Notes: generated by a model not told the origin, from the letters alone. 57,109 bases of DNA from an uncultured Cellulosilyticum sp. (GCA_934725855.1 CAKVCL010000022.1:1-57109), one strand, 5' to 3'; counted from the first letter of the stretch, positions 35,224-46,488 are shown. Program-made: numbers and translations.

Positions 35224-35943
35224 ATGCATATATTAGAATGTGTAGAAAACTATATTAGTGAAGTGAAGCAAAATCCATATGTATACAAGATCCAGAGGCT
35301 AGGAATAGAAGTATTCAAGCATTATATTGATGCTAGTGGTCTAGATGTTAGAAAAGAAGAATTTAATGAGGCACTAATTAAGAAGCTCATTCTTATATGG
35401 CTGCCTAGAAACAAGAAATATTTGAGTGAAGCAGAGATTTATCAAGTGATTTACACCATTCATGATATCTGCAATTATATAACCAAAGAGAAACAAGTCA
35501 GCGAAAATGTAGTAGATGAAGAATCTGAACCTACGATTTTAGAACTATATGGGGAACGTTATATGAGGGTCTATAAGGTTAAAAATCTTTTACAAAAATT
35601 AACTAGAGATCCTGTTATTTCAGTAGATCCAATTATAATTGACTTAGAAAGATATAGACAAAAAAAGAAGGCAAACTGTAATGAAGTTGCTACAACTTAT
35701 GAACAAGCACTATTTGAAGTGCAAGAGTGTAAAGAAGGGGGGCAAATTATCTTAAATAAACTTAATCAGAACAAAGCCTATAAGTTATTATTAGAATATC
35801 CAGTATATAAGTATATGAGAAAAGGGGATATTATTCACGCTATTATTAAACGGAGATTGTTTTATGTGTATTGGGAAATAGAAGAAGTAAAAGCGTATTA
35901 TTTGCCTGATGCAGTTTCACTATTAAATATTAATATACAGTAA
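35224..35943 (+). CDS. Hypothetical protein, 239 aa
   Basis: I recognise no family. The protein is soluble and helical. The N-terminal 95 residues (MHILECVENYISEVKQNPYVYKIQR, then YLSEAEIYQVIYTIHDICNYI) look like a helical bundle resembling a SAM-like N-terminal domain. A charged linker (residues about 98-165) and a C-terminal segment (YKLLLEYPVYKYMRKGDIIHAIIKRRLFYVYWEIEEV) follow. ATG 35224 is placed well after GGTGGAGG. It stands alone after the DnaA-box region and its terminator, with no operon partner to hint at a role. Confidence 0.75.
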   Translation: MHILECVENYISEVKQNPYVYKIQRLGIEVFKHYIDASGLDVRKEEFNEALIKKLILIWLPRNKKYLSEAEIYQVIYTIHDICNYITKEKQVSENVVDEESEPTILELYGERYMRVYKVKNLLQKLTRDPVISVDPIIIDLERYRQKKKANCNEVATTYEQALFEVQECKEGGQIILNKLNQNKAYKLLLEYPVYKYMRKGDIIHAIIKRRLFYVYWEIEEVKAYYLPDAVSLLNINIQ

Positions 35944-36022
35944 GTTTAGTTATTTTGTGCTTAATCATTGAACTTACTAGCAAAATGAGATTATAATATA
36001 AAATAAATGCTAAATGATAAAG

Positions 36023-36066
36023 ATCCCTTTCATAAAAGAGAATAAGAAATTTTTTATGAAGGGGAT
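36023..36066 (+). other. Stable hairpin in the leader of the flavodoxin-SCP2 gene
   Basis: ATCCCTTTCATAAAA (36023-36037) pairs over 15 bases, with one G-T wobble, with TTTTATGAAGGGGAT (36052-36066). No T-run follows, so it looks like an mRNA leader structure or processing site rather than a terminator. It ends 32 bases before the start codon. Confidence 0.5.
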
Positions 36067-36098
36067 GAATTGTACATAGAATGGAAAGGAAATGAAAG

Positions 36099-37277
36099 AT
36101 GAAAGTTACGTTATTATTGGCGCAATGTACATCGGATTTATTACAGCGTAGTCTTCAGGTTATTACTCATGTATTAAATGATTTGGAAGTTGAAATTTGT
36201 AGAGTGGACTTACATAAGTTACCTTATTTCGAAGGTGGCAAAACAAGACAAATGGATAGTATTATGTCAGCTATTGAATCCAGTGATGGTGTGATAGGCC
36301 TTTGTTCTGTTCCTATGTTAGGTATTAATGGAGCTATGCAAAATTTTTTTGATAATGCTACTTTATACGAAATGTATAGTTTTAATAAACCGATGTTAGC
36401 TGTAACCTATAGTGATTGGCTAGGGGAACAAGAAGCCGCCCAAATGATGCTTAAATGTTGGGGGATTTTAGGTGGTATTGAAGGTGGAGCTATTTACTTA
36501 AATAAGGCGTTAGTAAGTACAGAGGCATTAGAATGTTTAGAAAAAGAAGTTGAAAATTTTTATAGACTTATGAAGCAAGAAAGGCCTAATATTGGAAGTA
36601 GTCAAAGGGCATTGTATTATAATATAAAACAAGGTCATATGGAAATTGGACAGGCAATTAAAGAGAGTAAACCTGAAATAAAAAATTTTTCAGATATTGT
36701 AAAAGAAGATAGCTTTGCAGGGCGTATGACCTATCATAATAAACAGATTGTTGAAGTCAATAAAATGAATCGAGATATGCCCGTTAAGAGTGAAGCTATT
36801 CAAGAAACTAATCCATCCAATTCACGTCGAATTGATTTATCTACTAAAGAGCAAACCATTAAGGAGATTGCGCAGTTGATTGAAAAAGAAGCACATGGTG
36901 AGACATTTAAAAGTATGCAATCAGGAGTTTATTCGAGACCACCACAAGTGTTAACGACGCATATCAATTCTAAACGACTGCAACAGATCCCACATTATTT
37001 TGCGGCTCAATATGATAAAGAATTAAGTATGGTTTTAAAATATCAAATGACAGATATTGATGAAAAGGGATATATTGTCATCAAAAATGGAGATTGTATA
37101 TTTACAGAAGAATGTGAGGATACTCCAACAGTTGAGTTAAATCTTTCTGAGGACGTATTAAAAGAAATACTAATTAAGAAGATTACTTATCAAAAGGCAT
37201 TTATGCTAGGCAAACTAAAAGTAAAAGGAAATTTTGCAGTTTTACCAAGGTTAGATCAAATTTTTAAGGCGTTATAA
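36099..37277 (+). CDS. Flavodoxin-like/NADPH-FMN-reductase-like domain fused to SCP2 domain
   Basis: The protein (392 aa) has two ends that I recognise. Residues 1-155 have a flavodoxin-like alpha/beta fold (MKVTLLLAQCTSD, SSDGVIGLCSVPMLGINGAMQNFFDN, KPMLAVTYSDWLG), as in NADPH-dependent FMN reductases. Residues 290-392 match a sterol-carrier-protein-2 domain: a strand region ending YIVIKNGDCIFTEE, TVELNLSEDVLKEIL and the hallmark KAFMLGKLKVKGN. A poorly conserved linker (160-285) joins them. SCP2 domains bind lipids or hydrophobic ligands, so a flavin-linked reaction on a hydrophobic substrate is possible but inferred. GAAAGGAAATGAAAG precedes the ATG. The flanking HIT gene is probably separate. 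Confidence 0.8.
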   Translation: MKVTLLLAQCTSDLLQRSLQVITHVLNDLEVEICRVDLHKLPYFEGGKTRQMDSIMSAIESSDGVIGLCSVPMLGINGAMQNFFDNATLYEMYSFNKPMLAVTYSDWLGEQEAAQMMLKCWGILGGIEGGAIYLNKALVSTEALECLEKEVENFYRLMKQERPNIGSSQRALYYNIKQGHMEIGQAIKESKPEIKNFSDIVKEDSFAGRMTYHNKQIVEVNKMNRDMPVKSEAIQETNPSNSRRIDLSTKEQTIKEIAQLIEKEAHGETFKSMQSGVYSRPPQVLTTHINSKRLQQIPHYFAAQYDKELSMVLKYQMTDIDEKGYIVIKNGDCIFTEECEDTPTVELNLSEDVLKEILIKKITYQKAFMLGKLKVKGNFAVLPRLDQIFKAL

Positions 37278-37363
37278 AGTCATACCTTTATGGGAAAAGA
37301 CTTAATAAGATAAAAGCTATGTGTACAATGATTTGATACACAACATAAAAGGAGCGAATACTA

Positions 37364-37774
37364 ATGAGTCAAGATTGTATTTTTTGTAAGATTATAAAAG
37401 GGGAAATTCCATCATTTACAGTATATGAGGATGATTGTGTTAAAGTTATTTTAGATAGATTTCCAGCTGCGCCAGGACATTCTTTAATTATTCCTAAAAA
37501 ACATGCAACAGATTTATTTGAACTTCCAGAGGAAACAGCAGCTTATATTTTACCTCTTGCTCAAAAGCTGGGTGCTGAAATCAAGAAATCAATGGGCGCT
37601 GAAGGAATGAATATTGTACAAAATAATGGTGAGGTAGCAGGACAAAGCGTTCATCATTTCCATTTACACATGATTCCAAGAAAAGCAGGAGATAATATTA
37701 TACTTAATCAATCTTCAAACACAGAAACAACAATTGAAGATTTAGAAGCAGTATTAAGAAAACTTCAAGGTTAA
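37364..37774 (+). CDS. HIT family nucleotide-binding protein
   Basis: This histidine-triad hydrolase (136 aa) acts on nucleoside phosphoramidates or dinucleotides. It opens with DCIFCKIIKGEIPSFTVYEDD, including the CxxC zinc pair, and has the catalytic triad HHFHLHMIPR near residues 95-104, preceded by NNGEVAGQSV. This is the bacterial HINT-like Hit pattern. RBS AAAGGAG precedes the ATG. It ends just before a strong bidirectional terminator shared with asnB. Confidence 0.95.
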   Translation: MSQDCIFCKIIKGEIPSFTVYEDDCVKVILDRFPAAPGHSLIIPKKHATDLFELPEETAAYILPLAQKLGAEIKKSMGAEGMNIVQNNGEVAGQSVHHFHLHMIPRKAGDNIILNQSSNTETTIEDLEAVLRKLQG

Positions 37775-37811
37775 GGCTATAGAAATGTTAGATAATTAAA
37801 TTAAATAGGAG

Positions 37812-37864
37812 CAAACAAAAAGGATTCATTCTCCTAGATTGTGAGAATGAATCCTTTTTGTTTG
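37812..37864. terminator. Bidirectional terminator between HIT gene and asnB
   Basis: A perfect 22-base inverted repeat (37812-37833 and 37843-37864) has core GGATTCATTCTC and A5/T5 tracts on the two sides. It can end transcription from either convergent gene. Confidence 0.93.
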
Positions 37865-37895
37865 ATTAGAATAATGTTTAAAAACTATGGAGCAA

Positions 37896-39722
37896 TTAAG
37901 CTTCAAAGTATACTTTATGCCAAGTAAGGAACATAAAGATTGTCCAAACTTTACGGCTGTTATCAGCTTTTCCAATGCGATGGTCATCTAATAATTTAAC
38001 GAGTAAATCAGTGTTGAAATATTGATTTGCCGTAGCTGAGGTAAAGGCTTCTTTTACGATGTTATAATATTTATCTTCTTTAAGCCAGACGCGAATTGGC
38101 ACAGGAAAACCAAGTTTTTTCTTATTAGCAACGGCAGGTGGTAAATTACGTTTGGCTGCTAGACGCATAGCGTATTTAGTATTTTCTTTATTTACTCTGT
38201 ATTTAGTAGGAATTTTAGAAGCTACATCAAATACTTTACGGTCAAGGAATGGGACACGTACTTCAAGAGAGTTAGCCATACTCATTTTATCTGCTTTAAG
38301 TAAGATATCTCCTGAAAGCCACATATGCATGTCTACATATTGCATCTTTGTAATATCATCTTTATCTCGAACTTTATCGTAAATCGGTTTTACGAATTCG
38401 AAAGGATCAGGGGCGTTAGTCTTAATTTTAAGAAGGGCTTTACGCTCTTTGGCAGAGAACATATAAGCATTACCTAAGAAACGTTCTTCAATATCCTTGC
38501 TGCCACGAATGATAAAGTTTTTACCTTTGAAGCTAAATGGTAAGGCTTGGACAAGACGAGCTAAAGCTTTACGAAGACCCTTTGGAAGTTTATGATAAGC
38601 TGAGCTGTCTAGTGGTTCTTTGTAGATATTATATCCACCAAAGAATTCATCAGCACCTTCTCCAGAAAGAACCCCTTTTACAGTTTGACTTGCAATATTA
38701 CATACAAAGTATAAAGCCACACAAGATGGGTCAGCTAAAGGCTCGTCCATAAAGTACTGAACTTTAGGAAGGACGTTCCAGTATTCTTCAGGGGTAATCA
38801 CTTTATTTGTATTTGGAATATTAATTTCTTTGGATAAATCTTCAGCATAGCTGATTTCATTGTATTGCTCATTGGCAAAACCAACTGTAAAAGTATGATC
38901 GCCATTAAAACAACTTGCTACATAACTAGAATCCACACCGCTTGATAAGAAAGAACCGACTTCTACATCACTAATTTTATGAGCCTCGATAGATTCTTTC
39001 ATTTGAGCATCAATCATATCCACATAGTTTTCAAGAGAATCTTCTTTGGCTTCAAACTTAGGCTCCCAATAACGCGTCATTTCCATTTTGCCGTCTTTAA
39101 GAATAAAGTAATGAGCAGGAGGTAATTTAAAAATTCCTTTGAAGAATGTTTCAGGAAGTGCTGAGTATTGGAAAGTTAAATAAGTTTCAAGTGCATCTTC
39201 ATTAAGCTCTTTTTTAACATTTGGGTGTTTTAGAATCGCTTTAATTTCAGAAGCATAAACAAATTCATTACCAGTTAAAGTATAGTAAAAAGGTTTGATT
39301 CCAAAGAAATCTCTGGCACCAAATAATGTTTTTTCTACATTATCCCAAATAACAAATGCAAACATACCACGAAGTTTATTGAGTAAATCTGTACCATATT
39401 CTTCATAACCATGAAGAATAACTTCTGAATCCGTATGCGTTTTAAAAATGTGACCTTTTTCTATAAGGTCTTCTCTGATTTCTTGGAAGTTGTAAATCTC
39501 ACCATTATAGGTAAGGGTATAACGAGCATCCTCATTATAAAGAGGCTGAGCACCTGCTTCTAAGTCTAAGAAACTGAGGCGTCTAAATCCCATATTTATA
39601 TTATCATCACTGTACTCACCAGAACTATCTGGACCACGGTGAGCAATGGAATCCATCATATCTTTAAGAACTAAATTTTTATTTTCAAATTTTGAATTAA
39701 CAAAGCCGCAAAAACCACACAT
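37896..39722 (-). CDS. asnB: Asparagine synthase (glutamine-hydrolysing)
   Basis: It makes asparagine from aspartate, glutamine and ATP. The protein (608 aa) begins MCGFCGF, with Cys2 as glutaminase nucleophile, followed by AHRGPDSSGEYSD and YNGEIYNFQEIRE of the class-II amidotransferase domain. The synthetase domain carries the PP-loop SFLSSGVDSSYVA, LSGEGADEFFGGY and the C-terminal RVPFLDRKVFD. Length fits the AsnB/AsnO class. On the minus strand AAAGGAGCC precedes the ATG. It is transcribed alone and divergently from malic enzyme. Confidence 0.96.
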   Translation of the reverse strand: MCGFCGFVNSKFENKNLVLKDMMDSIAHRGPDSSGEYSDDNINMGFRRLSFLDLEAGAQPLYNEDARYTLTYNGEIYNFQEIREDLIEKGHIFKTHTDSEVILHGYEEYGTDLLNKLRGMFAFVIWDNVEKTLFGARDFFGIKPFYYTLTGNEFVYASEIKAILKHPNVKKELNEDALETYLTFQYSALPETFFKGIFKLPPAHYFILKDGKMEMTRYWEPKFEAKEDSLENYVDMIDAQMKESIEAHKISDVEVGSFLSSGVDSSYVASCFNGDHTFTVGFANEQYNEISYAEDLSKEINIPNTNKVITPEEYWNVLPKVQYFMDEPLADPSCVALYFVCNIASQTVKGVLSGEGADEFFGGYNIYKEPLDSSAYHKLPKGLRKALARLVQALPFSFKGKNFIIRGSKDIEERFLGNAYMFSAKERKALLKIKTNAPDPFEFVKPIYDKVRDKDDITKMQYVDMHMWLSGDILLKADKMSMANSLEVRVPFLDRKVFDVASKIPTKYRVNKENTKYAMRLAAKRNLPPAVANKKKLGFPVPIRVWLKEDKYYNIVKEAFTSATANQYFNTDLLVKLLDDHRIGKADNSRKVWTIFMFLTWHKVYFEA

Positions 39723-39941
39723 ATGTAGAGGCTCCTTTCTTTTTTGTACACATTGACTTTATCATATATCCTATTCAAAAGCAATGATACCATTTTAACA
39801 GCAATACTCAACATAAGATAGTGGAAAAAAGGGGAAATAAGATAAGGTCAGCAAGTTTTGGATAAAATGTATTCCGTTTTATATCATATTAAGTATTGCC
39901 TAAAAGTAGAGGAATAAACAATAGAGCCATTATAAATATTA

Positions 39942-39970
39942 TTGACTTCATATTTATTCAAACTTATTAT
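39942..39970 (+). promoter_or_regulatory. Promoter of the malic enzyme leader
   Basis: TTGACT (39942-39947) and TATTAT (39965-39970) are separated by exactly 17 bases. Transcription would begin near 39977, about 200 bases before the malic enzyme start. The asnB side of this 450-base gap (39723-39930) shows no clear element. Confidence 0.7.
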
Positions 39971-39976
39971 ATAATT

Positions 39977-40103
39977 TAAAGGGAAATAAGCACATTATGG
40001 TAGAAGAGTCGTATCATAGTGAGTGGGAAAGGACTTATAAGTGACATATAGAGTAAGAAGGGGAAAAGAAAAAGTCTTACTATATGAATTTATAAGTTTT
40101 TTT
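39977..40103 (+). ncRNA. Terminator-ended leader RNA upstream of malic enzyme
   Basis: From the promoter above, the transcript would meet a long composite hairpin. Its stems are ACTTATA (40033-40039) with TATAAGT (40091-40097), CATATA (40045-40050) with TATATG (40081-40086) and GTAAGA (40053-40058) with TCTTAC (40075-40080), followed by a T-run (40097-40103). The coding region begins 72 bases later. An upstream segment ATAGTGAG (40016-40023) can pair with CTTACTAT of the terminator arm, so a switch is possible. It could be an attenuated leader or a small RNA. I recognise no riboswitch class. Confidence 0.5.
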
Positions 40104-40174
40104 GTCGCATAAAACATAAAATAAGTTTGATTAAAAATTCATCTAGCGTGATAGAGAGAAAGGGAGATAAGAAA

Positions 40175-41329
40175 ATGAACTTAAGAGAAGAGGCACTTCA
40201 AAAGCATAGCGAGTGGCAAGGAAAATTAGAAGTTACTTCTAAAGTAAGAGTAGATAGTAGAGAAGCACTTGCTATCGCTTATACACCAGGGGTAGCCGAA
40301 CCTTGCAAAGAGATTGCTAAAAATAAAGAGGATGTATATAAATATACAATGAAAGGCAATACTGTTGCTGTTATCTCTGATGGAACAGCTGTACTTGGAC
40401 TTGGAGATATAGGTCCAGAGGCAGCTATGCCAGTTATGGAAGGTAAGGCTGTTTTATTTAAAGAATTTGCTGGAATTAATGCAGTGCCAGTTTGTATTGA
40501 TACCAAAGATACAGAAGAGATTATTAAGTTTGTTAAGCAAATTGCACCTACATTTGGTGGGATTAACTTAGAAGATATTTCTGCACCAAGATGTATTGAA
40601 ATAGAAGAAAGACTTAAAAAAGAACTAAATATTCCAGTTTTTCATGATGATCAACATGGCACAGCGATCGTGGTACTTGCCGGTATTATTAATGCTTTAA
40701 AAGTGGCAGATAAAAATAAGGAAACTGCTAAAGTGGTTGTTAATGGTGGGGGTTCAGCAGGGCTTGCCATTACTAAATTACTTTTATACTATGGCTTTAA
40801 AGATGTCATTGTAGTCGATCGCTATGGTATTTTAGATGAAAAGGCTGATTGGGTGAACTGGGCACAAAAAGAAGTGTGTAAGATTACTAATCCTAGAAAG
40901 ATTAAAGGAGTTTTACAAGACGCATTAGTAGGAGCTGATATTTTTGTAGGGGTTTCTGCACCTAACATTGTCTCTAAAGAAATGATTAAAAGTATGAATG
41001 AAAAAGCAATCGTATTTGCTATGGCTAATCCAGTTCCAGAAATTATGCCAGATGTTGCTAAAGAAGCAGGGGCATTAGTCGTAGGGACAGGTCGTTCAGA
41101 TTTTCCAAATCAAGTCAATAATGTTCTTGTATTCCCTGGTATTTTTAAAGGGGCACTTATGGCAAGAGCAACACAGATTACAGAAGATATGAAAATTGCA
41201 GCAGCTATCGCTATTGCAAGCATGATTAGCGATGACGAATTAAATGAAAATAATATATTACCTCAGCCATTTGCAGAAGGTGTGGCTGATAGAGTAGCCC
41301 AAGCAGTCATTGAAAGGGTTCAAAAATAA
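40175..41329 (+). CDS. NAD(P)-dependent malic enzyme (short bacterial type)
   Basis: It decarboxylates malate to pyruvate with reduction of NAD(P). The protein (384 aa) has the short-form pattern: [16 protein letters not shown] with the active-site Tyr, a [21 protein letters not shown] loop, the metal-binding [13 protein letters not shown] and [16 protein letters not shown], and a Rossmann motif [11 protein letters not shown]. The cofactor specificity cannot be read. ATG 40175 follows AAAGGGAG; an upstream in-frame ATG at 40127 has no site. It sits 14 bases before murG, in an apparent operon, behind a terminator-ended leader. Confidence 0.93.
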   Translation: MNLREEALQKHSEWQGKLEVTSKVRVDSREALAIAYTPGVAEPCKEIAKNKEDVYKYTMKGNTVAVISDGTAVLGLGDIGPEAAMPVMEGKAVLFKEFAGINAVPVCIDTKDTEEIIKFVKQIAPTFGGINLEDISAPRCIEIEERLKKELNIPVFHDDQHGTAIVVLAGIINALKVADKNKETAKVVVNGGGSAGLAITKLLLYYGFKDVIVVDRYGILDEKADWVNWAQKEVCKITNPRKIKGVLQDALVGADIFVGVSAPNIVSKEMIKSMNEKAIVFAMANPVPEIMPDVAKEAGALVVGTGRSDFPNQVNNVLVFPGIFKGALMARATQITEDMKIAAAIAIASMISDDELNENNILPQPFAEGVADRVAQAVIERVQK

Positions 41330-41343
41330 GGAGGAATCACATT

Positions 41344-42402
41344 TTGAAAACAATAGTACTTACAGGTGGGGGAACAGCAGGACATGTGACACCCAATTTA
41401 GCCCTCATTCCAACTCTTAAAGAAAATGGATGGGATATACAATATATCGGAAGTCACACTGGTATAGAAAAAGAATTGGTGACAAAGGAAAATATTCCTT
41501 ATCATCCGATTGCCTCAGGTAAGTTACGTCGCTATTTATCAGTAGAAAATCTTAAAGATCCTTTTAAGGTCATCAAAGGATATTTTGATGCTTATAAAAT
41601 ACTTAAAAAGCTAAAACCAAAAGTTGTTTTTTCAAAGGGGGGCTATGTAACTGTACCAGTAGTACTTGCGGCTAGTTATTTAAAGATTCCAGTGATTATT
41701 CATGAATCAGATATGACACCAGGACTTGCTAATAAGATTGCTATGAGAAGTGCTAAAACGGTGTGTGTCAATTTTGAGGAAACATTAAAGTATGTAGGCA
41801 GTAAGGGCGTTTATACAGGCTCTCCAATTCGTAAGGAATTATTTGAGGGAAGCAAGACAAAAGGAAATGAGCTTTGTGGTTTTAAAGAAGTTAGGCCTAC
41901 CTTGTTAATGATGGGAGGCAGCTTGGGGGCTAGAAAAATTAATGAAACCCTAAGAGAAGCTCTGCCAGAGTTACTCAAAAACTTCAATATTGTGCATATC
42001 TGTGGAAAGAAAAATTTGGATGAAAGTTTACTAAAACTGGATGGGTACAAGCAATTTGAATATGTAAGCGAGGAGCTTCCTCATTTGTTTGCTATGTCTG
42101 ATATAATGCTTTCAAGAGCAGGGGCTAATGCTTTGGCGGAGATTATTGCACTAAATATACCAAGTTTACTCATTCCATTGTCACAAGCAGCAAGCAGAGG
42201 GGATCAAATTCTTAATGCAAATGCTATGAAAAATAAAGGCTATTGTGATGTATTATATGAAGAAACATTAAATAAAAATAAATTAATAGAAAAAATTAAC
42301 GAATTGTATAGCAATAGACAACAGTTTAGAGGTAAAATGAAAGAAACAACAAAGTTAAGTGGTGTTCAGAAGGTAATGCAAGAAATTCAGAAATACCAAT
42401 AA
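41344..42402 (+). CDS. murG: UDP-N-acetylglucosamine transferase MurG (lipid II synthesis)
   Basis: It transfers GlcNAc to undecaprenyl-pyrophosphoryl-MurNAc-pentapeptide at the inner face of the membrane, forming lipid II. The protein (352 aa) has the glycine-rich [14 protein letters not shown] at the N-terminus, [27 protein letters not shown] and the donor-site region [25 protein letters not shown], all MurG hallmarks. It starts with TTG 41344, nine bases after AAGGAGG. It lies outside a division/cell-wall cluster, between malic enzyme and a soluble chemoreceptor, so a second murG elsewhere is possible. Confidence 0.94.
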   Translation: MKTIVLTGGGTAGHVTPNLALIPTLKENGWDIQYIGSHTGIEKELVTKENIPYHPIASGKLRRYLSVENLKDPFKVIKGYFDAYKILKKLKPKVVFSKGGYVTVPVVLAASYLKIPVIIHESDMTPGLANKIAMRSAKTVCVNFEETLKYVGSKGVYTGSPIRKELFEGSKTKGNELCGFKEVRPTLLMMGGSLGARKINETLREALPELLKNFNIVHICGKKNLDESLLKLDGYKQFEYVSEELPHLFAMSDIMLSRAGANALAEIIALNIPSLLIPLSQAASRGDQILNANAMKNKGYCDVLYEETLNKNKLIEKINELYSNRQQFRGKMKETTKLSGVQKVMQEIQKYQ

Positions 42403-42427
42403 TAGGTAACTTGTGAGGGGGAAAAAT

Positions 42428-43489
42428 ATGTTTGGTAAAAAAACAGAAGTAGATATGATGAGACTGCTAGTAGCAGGTGAACTTGAGACTTTGTTAGAGG
42501 AAGTAAAGAAAAGTCAAAATGCGGTATTAAAAGCAGAAACAGTTGAAGAATTAATATCTATCAAGCAAAAGATTAATGATGTATTGGAACAGTCAAAAGG
42601 TGCTACAGGGGAAATTAAAGTGGCGCAAGAAGATATTGATTTTATTAAAAAAACAATGAGTGCTGACTATGATGAATTGCAAAATACTAAAGTATTTCTA
42701 GAAAAGAATGATCAAGAGAAAGCACAACATTTTAATGATTTGGATGCTCACACACAAAAACTAAATGAATTATTAAAGGCCATGAATGAGCAAGGAAAAT
42801 TATCTATATCTACTACAGATAAGATTGATCAAGGCGTATTGGCTATTGGAGAATCTGTAAATACTATTAATGTAACAGCGCAATCTATGAGAAGTCAGGT
42901 AAAAACATTTGTTGAAACGGCTCAAAATGTTGCTAATAATATTACTGGAATTTCTTCTATCGCTGAACAAACTAATTTGCTAGCATTAAATGCTTCTATT
43001 GAAGCTGCTAGAGCAGGAGAAGCAGGAAAAGGATTTGCTGTAGTCGCTGAGGAAATTAGAAAACTTTCCGATGGAACTAAAGAGCTTCTTGATAATATGA
43101 CAAGTTTATTAAATTCTTTTGAGGGAGCTTCAGTTAAAACCAATGAAGAAGTTGAAGCTACGACAAGTGGTATTGAGGAAGTTAAGAAAAAGATTCAAGA
43201 AATTAATGTGAGCATTCAGGAAAGTAAAAAACAAGATGAACTTTTAAAAACTCAACTTGAGAGTATTAATGGTTATGCTTCAAAAATTACTGACGCATGG
43301 ATTGTTAACAAAGAAGGTGCAGGATCAGGATCTAATATTCAGGGTGTAATAGAGTCTATCAAATCTGTAGAAGAAATGCTAATTCGTGTAGAACGTTTAT
43401 CTAATGCGATAAACAGTAATGGGAAAAAACAACAAAGCTTAATGGAAGAATTAAAAGTACTTCAAGGCTATCAAGTACTTGGAAAATAG
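42428..43489 (+). CDS. Soluble methyl-accepting chemotaxis protein
   Basis: This cytoplasmic chemoreceptor-like protein (353 aa) has no transmembrane segment or HAMP. The N-terminal 100 residues are helical ([20 protein letters not shown]). The signalling hairpin holds the conserved tip [20 protein letters not shown], then [20 protein letters not shown]. It may sense an internal metabolic state and control CheA. ATG 42428 follows GAGGGGG; a GTG at 42413 overlaps that site. It is the third gene of an odd run with malic enzyme and murG, and ends just before a terminator. Confidence 0.93.
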   Translation: MFGKKTEVDMMRLLVAGELETLLEEVKKSQNAVLKAETVEELISIKQKINDVLEQSKGATGEIKVAQEDIDFIKKTMSADYDELQNTKVFLEKNDQEKAQHFNDLDAHTQKLNELLKAMNEQGKLSISTTDKIDQGVLAIGESVNTINVTAQSMRSQVKTFVETAQNVANNITGISSIAEQTNLLALNASIEAARAGEAGKGFAVVAEEIRKLSDGTKELLDNMTSLLNSFEGASVKTNEEVEATTSGIEEVKKKIQEINVSIQESKKQDELLKTQLESINGYASKITDAWIVNKEGAGSGSNIQGVIESIKSVEEMLIRVERLSNAINSNGKKQQSLMEELKVLQGYQVLGK

Positions 43490-43490
43490 A

Positions 43491-43536
43491 AAATATGCGC
43501 CTTATTGGATCGTTCAATAAGGCGTATATTTTTTGC
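43491..43536 (+). terminator. Intrinsic terminator after the chemoreceptor gene
   Basis: AAATATGCGCCTTATTG (43491-43507) pairs with CAATAAGGCGTATATT (43515-43530), ending in six T. The rest of 43531-43728 holds no gene I can support. Confidence 0.88.
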
Positions 43537-43728
43537 ATTTATTATAGAAAGTTGCTATAAATTATGTGAGTGTATTTTGTGGAGGGTGACTATAATATTA
43601 GGAAGTAAGAAAGTGTTAAATTTTTTCAATACATAAAATTGTAGAATTAATGTTTTTATAAAAACATAATCTTAACAAAATGTAAAAAGTGAGAAAATAT
43701 GAGAGAACAAGTCGAGAAATTGAAGTGC

Positions 43729-43757
43729 TTGACACAAATAACATATAATAATAAACT
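43729..43757 (+). promoter_or_regulatory. Candidate pyrG promoter
   Basis: TTGACA (43729-43734) is a perfect -35 box. At 17 bases lies TAAACT (43752-43757), a weak -10. I see no hairpin or initial G-run in the short leader, so classical pyrG attenuation is not evident. Confidence 0.5.
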
Positions 43758-43775
43758 GTTAAAGTTAAAAAATAA

Positions 43776-45416
<1,641 letters not shown>

Positions 45417-45423
45417 ACAATTG

Positions 45424-45472
45424 AATTAAGCCTAGATAAAGAAATGAATCTTTATTTGGGCTTAATTTTTTT
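45424..45472 (+). terminator. Intrinsic terminator after pyrG
   Basis: AATTAAGCC-tag-ATAAAGA pairs with TCTTTAT-ttg-GGCTTAATT (45424-45442 and 45449-45467), with a small internal loop, and is followed by seven T. Confidence 0.88.
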
Positions 45473-45573
45473 ATCATTAAAGTAACGGTTTATTTTGTGG
45501 GAAAGTTTGATAAAAGGAATAGAAGTGCACTAGATTGTAAATGACTATAGTAGAAAACAAATGAGGTGCATCT

Positions 45574-46488
45574 ATGAAGAAACAAAATAGAAAAGAAAAG
45601 TTTGAGGAATGGTATTTTAAGATTTTAGATATCAAGCAAAGAAAAAACATTATAGGACAAATAAACATTAAAGAAGAAAATGGGAAAAACAATGGTATAT
45701 GTCATTTACTCTATACTATTAATGAAGAACAAAAAGAAGACACTATACCTATTCAAAATGTAAAGGTAAATAAGAATGGAGTAAATTGGGAAAACAATAT
45801 AATCACTAAAAATAAAGTTCAAATAGATATAGACAGTCACTTTAAGGGAGAATTAATTATAGAAGATGTTGTAGACACAAAAAAATCACTTATTAAACCA
45901 GGTGTAATGGGATATTATCAGTATCTGCCAAAGTTGGAGTTTTACGAAGATATTGTTACATTACAAGGGAAAATAAAGGGTGGATTATATGTAAATGGTA
46001 AAGCAATTGATTTTAGCGGAGGAAGCTATTATCTTCAAAGACAATGGGGAAACAAATATCCTAATGTGTGGCTATGGGCTGAGTGTAATGGATTTCAAAA
46101 AAAGAAAAACTTAGCACTAAATATAGGAGTAGCTAGATTAAAGTTATGGTTTAATTATTATACAGCGTTCGCAATTCCAGTTTATTATGATAATCAAGTT
46201 GAAGTATTTGCAAATTACAATGGAGGGCAAATTGCAAAATTATATCGCTATAAAGGTTATGTACATTTGATTATCACACAAAAAGAGAAATTGTTAGATG
46301 TTAAAATTTATGGAAGAGATGAATTAGAGTGCGTTTTAGATAAGGAAACACATGGTATTAGAGATGTATATGGATGTAATAGAGTAAAACTAGAAATCAA
46401 GATGACTCAAAATGGAAAAGTTATTTTAGAAGATATGAGTTTGGAATGTAATATAGAAATGGGTGGAAATACGTCTAAATTGAAGTAA
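45574..46488 (+). CDS. Tocopherol cyclase-like (lipocalin/CrtC-like fold) protein
   Basis: This soluble, strand-rich protein (304 aa) has no signal peptide. The N-terminal EEWYFKILD (W13-Y-F-K) and the central GGSYYLQRQWGNKYPNVWLW with AECNG match the conserved pieces of the tocopherol-cyclase/CrtC beta-barrel family (GWYFK, and GYIEKDWG followed by P..W.W). Anaerobic Firmicutes make no tocopherol, so these homologues have no known function; a hydrophobic ligand is inferred from the fold. RBS TGAGGTG precedes the ATG. A small HMA-like gene follows after 37 bases and may be co-transcribed. Confidence 0.7.
   Translation: MKKQNRKEKFEEWYFKILDIKQRKNIIGQINIKEENGKNNGICHLLYTINEEQKEDTIPIQNVKVNKNGVNWENNIITKNKVQIDIDSHFKGELIIEDVVDTKKSLIKPGVMGYYQYLPKLEFYEDIVTLQGKIKGGLYVNGKAIDFSGGSYYLQRQWGNKYPNVWLWAECNGFQKKKNLALNIGVARLKLWFNYYTAFAIPVYYDNQVEVFANYNGGQIAKLYRYKGYVHLIITQKEKLLDVKIYGRDELECVLDKETHGIRDVYGCNRVKLEIKMTQNGKVILEDMSLECNIEMGGNTSKLK

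Noticed and set aside
45477..45692. Minus-strand open frame antisense to the tocopherol-cyclase-like gene start
   Set aside because: It is an antisense shadow with Phe/Cys-rich composition and no ribosome site.
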